Positions 1-5,721 of a stretch of 6,678 bases of DNA are shown piece by piece. The notes under the pieces are model-generated. The model made no database searches and was not told the origin of the DNA. It was given only the letters and a program-made list of their open reading frames with translations. This DNA comes from Candidatus Sediminicultor sextus (lineage in GTDB: Bacteria > Atribacterota > Phoenicimicrobiia > Phoenicimicrobiales > Phoenicimicrobiaceae). The stretch spans positions 2,972-9,649 of the forward strand of contig JADBKX010000127.1 of assembly GCA_014894735.1 (NCBI GenBank), written 5' to 3'. Every line of letters begins with the position of its first letter. The stretch's first letter is position 1. Position numbers and translations under genes: made by a program.

Positions 1-53
1 CTATAAATTTTAGAACTAAATTATTACAGACACAATAATAAAAATTTTATACT

Positions 54-1907
54 TTAAATTAAAAATTTAATATATTCATCTAAGCCAAGCCTTGTTAGAG
101 ATTCTTTTGTGGGAATACCATTTTTATCCCATGCTCTTAATCTATAGTATTCTTCTAAAGCTTTATTATGGGGAAGAGGAGCCTTACCTTTTCTGCCTCC
201 TTCTTTGGCGGCTATTGTCATTTTCTTAGGTAATATATCATCCTTTTTTGTTATCCCATCTCTAACATTAATCAATCGTTGAATAGTAAAAGCTCTTCTG
301 CCGGCATCAATGACTTCATTCACTGTCCAATCCCAACCTGTCACAAGATTAAATATTTCAAGCATTTGAGTTAGAGTCATATCCGCAAACGCAAACATGA
401 AAAAGCAAATGGTAAGTTGATTAAAAAAACTATTAATGTTTTGAACGATAAAGGTACGTTCCGCTGCCTTATCCATAGAGTCAAGTGTTTCATCTTCTTT
501 TATACCTAATTCAGGATACATACTATAATAAGGATCCCCTGCAGCACCTCGTACATGACAAGCACCTCTAGTACCGGTAGCATAATTTACACCAAAACTT
601 ACGCTACATCTAGGATCATGTGCCGGATAATCCATATTTTTAGTATGTACAATTAAATCTTCTGATTTTGGTCCAATAATCTTAGATGCTCCCTGAATGC
701 CTTCTTTAAACCATTTTCCTATCCCTTCTAATTTTGCAATTTTTTCGGTCAGTTTAACCAACACTGCGCCATCTCCCCATTCAATCTTAAGGCCATCCGT
801 ATCCTTTTCGTTAATAAGGCCCATCTCCCAACACTCTGCTAAAAAACTAATCCAAGCTCCTGTTGATACTGTATCAATACCCATACTATTGCAAATATAA
901 TTTGCTTTACAGATAGCAATCAAATCAGAACAAAGAAAACTTCCTCCCATCATGCCCAATGTTTCATATTCAGGACCACTGCCTTCAAATACAAATTCCT
1001 CAGGTTTTTCTATCTTAATATGCCTATGACAACCAATAGGGCAATTTGCACAATATAGTGGTTTTGCGTTTAGAGTAGTAGTGTAATTTGGTGCACTAAT
1101 TTTTGGTGCATCTGCCCATTTATCTTGAGTCCAATATTTCATTGGTAAATCGCCTTTTTCTTCAGCAGGAGTTACAACTTGTGGCGTCCCATCTTTGGTA
1201 CCACTAGCACCTTGTTTTACCAAAATCTTCATTAATTCAATTGATTTCTTTTGAGCGCTCTCTAAATCATAAACAGGAACCTGTTTTCTTCCAAAGGAAA
1301 CAATGGCTTTTAATTTTTTTGAGCCTAAAACTGCTCCAGCTCCCCCACGCCCGGCGAAACTATTACCATCACAAGAAATGCAGGCAATTGGATTACATAT
1401 TTCTCCTGCCGGACCTATGTTCAACATACTAACTTGGGTATTGCCTATTTCCTGCTTAATCATCTTTGTCGTTTCAATCGTATCTTTTCCCCAAATATGA
1501 GAGGCATCTTTAAATTGTATCTCATCTTCTGTAATATAAAGATATACGGGGAATTCACTCTTTCCTTCTATTATTAATGCATCATAACCAGTTTTTTTAA
1601 AAAGCGGAGCCCAATGGCCGGCACCTGCTGAATCAAGAAAAGTTTTAGTTAAAGGAGATTTAGTGACTACACTCCATTTAGCACTTCCTGGAGCTTTCAC
1701 TGACTGCCAGGCTCCTACTGCAAAGATAATTTTATTTTCCGGAGATAAAGGATCAACCTTTGGAGGTGTTTCCTCTAAAATAATCTTAGCCCCAAAACCT
1801 GAACCACCAACAAATTTTTTCCAAACCTCTAAAGGCACTTCTTCGATTGTATACTTTTTAGTGGTTAAATTAACCCTTAATACTCTACCCCAATATCCAT
1901 ACATCAT
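54..1907 (-). CDS. Aldehyde:ferredoxin oxidoreductase family protein (tungsten/molybdenum pterin enzyme)
   Basis: Predicted cytoplasmic enzyme that oxidises an aldehyde to a carboxylic acid, with ferredoxin as electron acceptor, using a bis-pterin W (or Mo) centre and one [4Fe-4S] cluster. The 617-residue length matches archaeal AOR/FOR enzymes (about 605-620). The N-terminal domain opens with YGYWGRVLRVNLTT and includes KSPLT (residues 83-87) and GRGGAGAVLGSKKLKAI (186-202). The cluster ligands are visible as CxxCxxxC at C286, C289, C293 plus a distant C501, the same layout as Pyrococcus furiosus AOR (288/291/295/494). PEYET (312-316), DPRC (431-434) and TRGACHVRG (446-454, with likely catalytic H451) are also family motifs. 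No signal peptide or membrane segment is seen. Oddities: the pterin motif DxxGLD reads NSMGID (340-345), the second DxxGLC reads NQLTIC (496-501), and the EXXH iron site of archaeal AOR reads KANY (334-337). The start is the first of two tandem ATG codons, 9 nt after GGAGG. It lies 116 bp downstream of the permease gene with no obvious terminator between. The family is certain; the aldehyde substrate is unknown. Confidence 0.95.
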   Translation of the reverse strand: MMYGYWGRVLRVNLTTKKYTIEEVPLEVWKKFVGGSGFGAKIILEETPPKVDPLSPENKIIFAVGAWQSVKAPGSAKWSVVTKSPLTKTFLDSAGAGHWAPLFKKTGYDALIIEGKSEFPVYLYITEDEIQFKDASHIWGKDTIETTKMIKQEIGNTQVSMLNIGPAGEICNPIACISCDGNSFAGRGGAGAVLGSKKLKAIVSFGRKQVPVYDLESAQKKSIELMKILVKQGASGTKDGTPQVVTPAEEKGDLPMKYWTQDKWADAPKISAPNYTTTLNAKPLYCANCPIGCHRHIKIEKPEEFVFEGSGPEYETLGMMGGSFLCSDLIAICKANYICNSMGIDTVSTGAWISFLAECWEMGLINEKDTDGLKIEWGDGAVLVKLTEKIAKLEGIGKWFKEGIQGASKIIGPKSEDLIVHTKNMDYPAHDPRCSVSFGVNYATGTRGACHVRGAAGDPYYSMYPELGIKEDETLDSMDKAAERTFIVQNINSFFNQLTICFFMFAFADMTLTQMLEIFNLVTGWDWTVNEVIDAGRRAFTIQRLINVRDGITKKDDILPKKMTIAAKEGGRKGKAPLPHNKALEEYYRLRAWDKNGIPTKESLTRLGLDEYIKFLI

Positions 1908-1925
1908 TTCTTTCCCCCTCCCTTA
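1908..1925 (-). promoter_or_regulatory. Strong ribosome binding site of the AOR-family gene
   Basis: The minus strand reads AAGGGAGGGGGAAAGAA directly before ATG ATG. The GGAGG core (1921-1917) is 9 nt from the first ATG and 12 nt from the second, which favours the first. This is the strongest Shine-Dalgarno site in the window and suggests efficient translation of the oxidoreductase. Confidence 0.8.
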
Positions 1926-1944
1926 TTTGTATATTTAAGATATA

Positions 1945-1957
1945 TTAAAAAATTATA
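1945..1957 (-). promoter_or_regulatory. Possible -10 box for a separate AOR promoter
   Basis: A perfect TATAAT lies on the minus strand at 1957-1952, about 45 nt upstream of the AOR start codon. It would put a transcription start near 1945 and leave a short leader containing the ribosome binding site. No good -35 hexamer is visible at 16-18 bp (ATTTTA at 17 bp), and the gap is so A+T-rich that chance matches are likely. If real, the enzyme could be expressed apart from the transporter as well as by read-through. Confidence 0.25.
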
Positions 1958-1963
1958 AGCATC

Positions 1964-1979
1964 TTTTAAATTTTTAAAA
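1964..1979. repeat. A+T-only inverted repeat (TTTTAAA-tt-TTTAAAA)
   Basis: A perfect 7-bp inverted repeat with a 2-bp centre sits just upstream of the possible AOR -10 box. It could be an operator for a dimeric regulator, but every pair is A:T and the surrounding sequence is almost all A and T, so chance is a good explanation. Confidence 0.2.
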
Positions 1980-1985
1980 TAAGTA

Positions 1986-2012
1986 TTTTTTATTACAGCT
2001 TTTTTACTACAG
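1986..2012 (-). repeat. Short direct repeat between permease and AOR genes
   Basis: Two 13-bp copies, CTGTAGTAAAAAA (2012-2000) and CTGTAATAAAAAA (1998-1986) on the minus strand, differ at one base and are 14 bp (more than one helical turn) apart. They lie immediately after the second permease gene. They may be a regulator binding site or just slippage in A-rich DNA. Confidence 0.4.
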
Positions 2013-2023
2013 AAATATTCTAA

Positions 2024-2983
2024 CTATTTTACAATCTTAATCTTGGATCTATCCAATGTCAGTGAAACCGCAGCAATGATTATAGCTCCATAGATAATCT
2101 GCTGATAGTAGATATTTATACCTATAACATTCATGCCATTCCTCAGCATACTAAGAAGAAGGCTACCAAGCAAAGTATTATACACGCCACCTATACCACC
2201 ACTTAGCGAAGTACCGCCAACCACAACTGTAGCGATAATCAATAACATATATGGAGGTCCTGTGGAAGGTGCCGCACTTAACATTATTGAAACAATAACT
2301 ATTGAAGCCAATGCCGTACACAAACCAGAAATTGTGAAAGAAATTAACTTTGTTCGCATGATGGGTAATCCACTGAGTTTTGTAGTTACCTCAGAGTGGC
2401 CCACTGCATAGACAGTTTTACCAAAAACAGTTTTATTTTGAATAATCTGAAAGACAATAAATAAAATCAAACCTAAAAGATGATTCACTGTAAATGGCCC
2501 TATTCGAGCCGTAAGAAAAGATAAAGTGTGGAGTTGTTTTGGCACTAACCCAATAGGTCCAGCTCCAGAAAAAATTAATGCCAAACTCATAAATATTCCC
2601 GAGGAACCCAAAGTTACTATAAACGATGGTATTTTTAATCGCATAAGAACAACACCATTGAACAAGCCCAACGCTATACCAATAACTATAATGATTGGGT
2701 AAGCCCAAAAACCAAGAGCATTAATCATAATAATAAATATGATTGTATCCAATGAGATCATTGCTCCAATGGACAAATCAATGCTTCCTATTAATATGAC
2801 AAAAGTCAGTCCTATCCCTGCTATAAAATATGTATTTGCAAAATCCAGTATATTCCCGATATTATATAAACCTAAAAATTGAGAGTTTCGCAGGCTGAAG
2901 AAGGTAAATAAAGTTATCACAGCCACTAGTGGTAATAACTTAGTCAAATCGATATTACTCTTTTTAAATTGTATTTTTTTCAT
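2024..2983 (-). CDS. Simple-sugar (CUT2/RbsC-type) ABC transporter permease, second subunit
   Basis: Integral membrane subunit expected to form half of the translocation channel. Its 319 residues fit the BPD_transp_2 (RbsC/XylH/MglC) family. Hydrophobic segments run roughly at residues 15-32, 50-66, 72-90, 95-113, 120-141, 165-181, 213-236, 244-257, 266-280 and 292-309. Family motifs are clear: GSIDLSIG (66-73), GLFNGVVLMRLKIPSFIVTLG (106-126) and, near the C-terminus, NGMNVIGINIYYQQ (282-295). A short basic N-terminus (MKKIQFKK) and basic C-terminus (RSKIKIVK) are expected to face the cytoplasm. The ATG start is 17 bp after the ATPase stop codon, with a weak GGTG Shine-Dalgarno 7 nt upstream, so translation probably depends on coupling to the ATPase gene. 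It clearly differs from the other permease in this cluster, which points to a heterodimeric channel as in the Lsr and YtfT/YjfF systems. The transported substrate cannot be read from this protein. Confidence 0.93.
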   Translation of the reverse strand: MKKIQFKKSNIDLTKLLPLVAVITLFTFFSLRNSQFLGLYNIGNILDFANTYFIAGIGLTFVILIGSIDLSIGAMISLDTIIFIIMINALGFWAYPIIIVIGIALGLFNGVVLMRLKIPSFIVTLGSSGIFMSLALIFSGAGPIGLVPKQLHTLSFLTARIGPFTVNHLLGLILFIVFQIIQNKTVFGKTVYAVGHSEVTTKLSGLPIMRTKLISFTISGLCTALASIVIVSIMLSAAPSTGPPYMLLIIATVVVGGTSLSGGIGGVYNTLLGSLLLSMLRNGMNVIGINIYYQQIIYGAIIIAAVSLTLDRSKIKIVK

Positions 2984-3000
2984 ATATAAACACCAATATC

Positions 3001-4539
3001 CTACACAATGTATTTTATTAAATCAACTGAGGTCGGCTTGGACTCATTTGCATCTATGATTGTCATTATCTTACCATCCTTCATGATAATAATTCTATTA
3101 GCCAATCCAATATCTTCCTCAAAGCTGTCTCCCATGGTTATCAGGGACACCCCATCATTTACCATCTCTCTCATTAGAGTATATATTTGTTGTTTAGCAC
3201 CGACATCTACGCCGCGAGTTGGATGTGACATTACCAGAATCTTATTACCTGAAAGAAGCCACTTCCCTAAAACCACTTTTTGCTGGTTACCACCACTTAA
3301 ATTCTTGCATAGAGCTGCAATTGAAGCAGAACGAATATCTATTTTTTTTACCATTTTTTCTGTTACTTCGAACTGCTTTTTTCTGCTTACCATTCCATGC
3401 GATTTTAGTTTTTTAAGAACCGTGAGGGTTATGTTCTCAAAAATCGGTAAGTTTAATATTAATCCCTCATTCCTACGATCTTCAGGTATATAGCCAATTC
3501 CTTTATTAAAAGCATCCATAGGTGAGTTAATAGATCCTTTTACATCTACACCATCAATATAAACCTCACCTGAATCAAACTTGGTAATACCAAATATCGC
3601 CTTACACAATGCTTCTTTACCAGACCCTATAGTACCACAAATACTTAATATCTCTCCCTCTTTTAATTGAAATGAAACATCATAAAAAGCATGTTTATTA
3701 AAACATCCTTTCAGCTCTAATACAACTTTTTCACCAGCTTTTCTCTGCATTGATGATTGATAAAATTCACCTACAAGTTCCTTCCCTACCATTTTGGATC
3801 GAAGTAGATTTTCAGATATGTCATCTTTACTGAAACAGCCCACATTTTTACCGTCTTTTAATACATAGACACGATCGCAAAGAGTAACAATTTCTTCTAA
3901 TCGATGGGAAATAAAAATAATGGCTGTATGTTTCTTTAGCTCGTTTAGTTTTTGAAAGAGAAATTTAATATCATTCTGCTCTAAAGCTGTCGTAGGTTCA
4001 TCAAGCAATATAATAGGAACCTTTGCATTAGATTTCCTAGCCAACCATACATTACGTGCAATTTCTATCATTTCCCGCTGGACAAAACTTAGTGTATTCG
4101 CATTTCTTGTTGGCACAATATCGATGTCTAATTCAGCAAGAATTTCACATGCTTCCTTTAGCATTCTTTCTTTTGATAATACACCAAAGTTCAAAAAGAA
4201 TTTCTCTTGTCCAAGAAATAAATTCTCATATACAGTCATATTGTTTAGAATCGACTGCTCTTGAAATACAATCCCTATTCCATGCTTTTTTGCATCTTGA
4301 GGATTGTTGAAATATATGTCTTTACCATCAATAGATATTTTTCCCTGATCGGCTTTATAAACTCCTGCCAGAATTTTGACTAGAGTTGACTTGCCAGCCC
4401 CATTTTCACCTACTAAACCAACAATTTCATTTTCATTAATGCTCAAATTTACTTCTTGTAAAGCTTTAACATCTAAAAATGATTTTGAAATATTCACCAT
4501 ATTTAAAAATGGATCCATTGAATTACTTCCAATTTTCAT
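3001..4539 (-). CDS. Simple-sugar ABC importer ATPase, tandem nucleotide-binding domains (RbsA/MglA-type), with degenerate second site
   Basis: Cytoplasmic ATPase that powers import through the two neighbouring permeases; 512 residues, as usual for the fused CUT2 ATPases. Domain 1 has an intact Walker A GENGAGKST (44-52), Q-loop Q93, Walker B with IILLDEP (176-182) and H-loop SHRLEE (H212), but its signature reads LSFVQ (150-154). Domain 2 has Walker A GTIGSGKEA (302-310, E in place of S/T), the family motif YIPEDRRNEGL (350-360) and a perfect signature LSGGNQQ (414-420). Its Walker B reads ILVMSHPTRGVDVGA (434-448), where DE is normally found before P, so the Mg-coordinating Asp and catalytic Glu are S438 and H439. 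Codons TCA and CAT confirm this. ATP would thus be hydrolysed mainly at the site formed by Walker motifs of domain 1 and the signature of domain 2. The gene overlaps the upstream permease by 4 bp (ATGA). The annotated ATG has GGAG 7 nt upstream; an in-frame ATG at codon 8 is an equally good start. Confidence 0.95.
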   Translation of the reverse strand: MKIGSNSMDPFLNMVNISKSFLDVKALQEVNLSINENEIVGLVGENGAGKSTLVKILAGVYKADQGKISIDGKDIYFNNPQDAKKHGIGIVFQEQSILNNMTVYENLFLGQEKFFLNFGVLSKERMLKEACEILAELDIDIVPTRNANTLSFVQREMIEIARNVWLARKSNAKVPIILLDEPTTALEQNDIKFLFQKLNELKKHTAIIFISHRLEEIVTLCDRVYVLKDGKNVGCFSKDDISENLLRSKMVGKELVGEFYQSSMQRKAGEKVVLELKGCFNKHAFYDVSFQLKEGEILSICGTIGSGKEALCKAIFGITKFDSGEVYIDGVDVKGSINSPMDAFNKGIGYIPEDRRNEGLILNLPIFENITLTVLKKLKSHGMVSRKKQFEVTEKMVKKIDIRSASIAALCKNLSGGNQQKVVLGKWLLSGNKILVMSHPTRGVDVGAKQQIYTLMREMVNDGVSLITMGDSFEEDIGLANRIIIMKDGKIMTIIDANESKPTSVDLIKYIV

Positions 4540-4554
4540 TTAATTACTCCAATT
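4516..4554 (-). repeat. Near-duplicate ribosome binding site plus start codon at the ATPase gene
   Basis: The minus strand carries AATTGGAGTAATTAAATG (4554-4537) followed 2 bp later by AATTGGAAGTAATTCAATG (4534-4516). The copies differ by one inserted A and one A-to-C change. Each holds a purine-rich Shine-Dalgarno-like element and an in-frame ATG: codon 1 (overlapping the permease stop as ATGA) and codon 8. This looks like a short tandem duplication that created two alternative starts. Proteins of this family usually begin a few residues before the N-terminal beta strand (here near FLNMVNISKSF), which suits the second ATG. Confidence 0.75.
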
Positions 4555-5555
4555 TTTTTACGTTCAATAGTTACAGCTACGGTCAGTATAATAATCGTTC
4601 CAACTACACCTTGTTGTATATATGGACTGATACCCAATAGCACCATACCGTTTCGTAAAATAGTTAATGTTATTGCACCGATAGCCGCATGAGGAATCTT
4701 TCCTATTCCTCCCGTGATAGCAATACCGCCTATTAAAGACGCCGCTACAGCGTCAAAAAGCAATCCTATAGAATTTTTTATATCTCCTGCACCAAGTCTT
4801 GCCACAAGTAACATCCCGGCCAAACCGAACATGGCGCCTGAAATAGCAAAAACAATAATTTTTACTAAATCTATTTTTATTCCCAAATCCTTTACAATAG
4901 CTTCATCGCCGCCAATAGCTATTACATGTCGACCTAATATGGTCCTCTCACTGACAAACCAAATAAGTAAATTTATAGTTATCGCAATTACAAATAATAA
5001 CGGGATGACTCCTCCTAAAAGTTTAGTAAGTGCCAACCCCCTAATTGATTGATCGGTAATAATTACCGGATAGCCTCTGGTAACCAAAATACCTACACCT
5101 GTAGCTACAGCTCCAAGACCCAAAGTTGTCATAAAGGAAGGAATTTTAAGTTTCGTAAAGACAATACCATTAAGTAAGCCAAATATTGCGCCTATTAAAA
5201 TGCAGATGATAATAGAGAGTAATCCATAATCATTAGAATTGCTAAAATTCTTTACCATAAGGGCGCCGACAATACCTGTTAGCCCCGCTATCCCTTCTAC
5301 TGATAGATCAATTGAACCAAGCATTAGAACAAATGTCATAGCTGTAGAGGTTAATAGTAAAATCGCTGAAAGATCAAGAATATTAGTTAAATTAGATAGA
5401 GAAAAAAAATTATGTGCCGAAAAACTGAAAATGACTATTAGACTGCACAGAGCAATGAATGAGGCTTTACCTGATATCAAGAGAGCTATTTTCTCCCTGG
5501 AATATTTCTTCAAAAAAAAGTCGTCTGTATCTTGTTTCATTTTCACTACTATCAA
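4536..5555 (-). CDS. Simple-sugar (CUT2/RbsC-type) ABC transporter permease, first subunit
   Basis: Integral membrane subunit of the importer; 339 residues in the BPD_transp_2 family. Hydrophobic segments lie at about residues 31-48, 60-80, 88-102, 111-134, 141-160, 178-200, 232-252, 265-283, 289-300 and 313-330. Motifs include GSIDLSVEG (80-88), GLLNGIVFTKLKIPSFMTTLG (126-146), and NGMVLLGISPYIQQGVVGT (302-320) near the end. Glu at residue 87 replaces the usual small residue of the DLSvG motif, while the second permease keeps Gly. The start is uncertain. A GAGGAG Shine-Dalgarno (5564-5559) precedes a TTG (3 nt away, chosen here), an in-frame GTG (12 nt, codon 4) and ATG (18 nt, codon 6), and a stop codon lies just upstream, so no longer form is possible. 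Its stop overlaps the ATPase start by 4 bp, a sign of translational coupling. It is separated from the binding-protein gene by 166 bp containing a terminator-like hairpin. Confidence 0.93.
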   Translation of the reverse strand: MIVVKMKQDTDDFFLKKYSREKIALLISGKASFIALCSLIVIFSFSAHNFFSLSNLTNILDLSAILLLTSTAMTFVLMLGSIDLSVEGIAGLTGIVGALMVKNFSNSNDYGLLSIIICILIGAIFGLLNGIVFTKLKIPSFMTTLGLGAVATGVGILVTRGYPVIITDQSIRGLALTKLLGGVIPLLFVIAITINLLIWFVSERTILGRHVIAIGGDEAIVKDLGIKIDLVKIIVFAISGAMFGLAGMLLVARLGAGDIKNSIGLLFDAVAASLIGGIAITGGIGKIPHAAIGAITLTILRNGMVLLGISPYIQQGVVGTIIILTVAVTIERKKIGVIK

Positions 5556-5567
5556 TCTCTCCTCTTA
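5556..5567 (-). promoter_or_regulatory. Ribosome binding site of the first permease, start codon ambiguous
   Basis: The minus strand reads TAAGAGGAGAGA just before TTG. The TAA at 5567-5565 is in frame and closes off any longer protein. GAGGAG is 3 nt from TTG (5555), 12 nt from GTG (5546) and 18 nt from ATG (5540). None of these has ideal 5-9 nt spacing, so the true start is one of the first two and cannot be settled by reading alone. Confidence 0.6.
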
Positions 5568-5589
5568 ACTTCAATTCAATACAATAAAA

Positions 5590-5618
5590 ATTATATTAAA
5601 TTACTAAATCCCAATTAA
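5590..5618 (-). promoter_or_regulatory. Possible internal promoter for the permease-ATPase-permease genes
   Basis: A perfect TATAAT (5595-5590) lies about 35 nt upstream of the first permease start and downstream of the terminator-like hairpin. At 17 bp upstream the hexamer is TTAATT (5618-5613), only a 3 of 6 match to TTGACA. The position is sensible, but the region is A+T-rich and the -35 is poor. Confidence 0.3.
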
Positions 5619-5638
5619 CAATTAACCTAATAACCTAA
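5612..5638 (-). repeat. Two abutting short tandem repeats upstream of the first permease
   Basis: The plus strand shows CAATTAA twice (5612-5618, 5619-5625) and TAACCTAA twice (5623-5630, 5631-5638), both perfect and sharing three bases. They overlap the weak -35 of the possible internal promoter. Regularly phased 7- and 8-bp units in a regulatory gap may be a protein binding site, or a trace of replication slippage. Confidence 0.6.
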
Positions 5639-5657
5639 GAAAAATACTTATCATTCT

Positions 5658-5691
5658 AAAAATAGGAGCAAGTCGGTTGACTTGCTCCTAT
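5658..5691 (-). terminator. Intrinsic terminator or attenuating hairpin after the binding-protein gene
   Basis: A perfect 13-bp inverted repeat (ATAGGAGCAAGTC / GACTTGCTCCTAT, arms 5662-5674 and 5679-5691) has a 4-nt loop. On the minus strand the stem is followed by a short T run (5662-5658, TTTTT) before GAA. It sits 30 bp after the binding-protein stop codon and before the permease gene. Such hairpins between the binding-protein gene and the membrane genes of ABC importers typically stop most transcripts and protect the upstream message, giving excess binding protein. The T run is short, so partial read-through is expected. Confidence 0.85.
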
Positions 5692-5721
5692 CAGTTCAAT
5701 CACTCAACACCAAGTCGATGA

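Noticed and set aside
1..53. Terminator after the AOR gene
   Set aside because: The only hairpin is a 6-bp A:T stem (ATTATT/AATAAT) with an 8-nt loop and no following T run, too weak to call. The real terminator may lie beyond the window.
2433..2708. 91-codon minus-strand open frame inside the second permease
   Set aside because: It is an out-of-frame shadow of a gene with strong family motifs throughout.
3008..3493. 161-codon plus-strand open frame opposite the ATPase gene
   Set aside because: It is antisense to the conserved C-terminal domain of the ATPase, has no recognisable domain and has no ribosome binding site that I could see. The same holds for the shorter plus-strand frames at 697-900, 1241-1500, 1663-1938, 2133-2411, 4056-4310, 4714-5052, 5239-5568, 5792-6214 and 6259-6516.
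3001..4539. ATPase as a pseudogene because of its missing Walker B acids
   Set aside because: The frame is intact at full family length, all other motifs are kept and the losses are confined to one composite site, which fits an asymmetric but working ATPase.
54..5555. Tungstate or molybdate importer supplying the AOR enzyme
   Set aside because: The transporter parts belong to the simple-sugar (CUT2) class with a fused tandem ATPase and RbsB-like receptor, unlike TupABC, WtpABC or ModABC.
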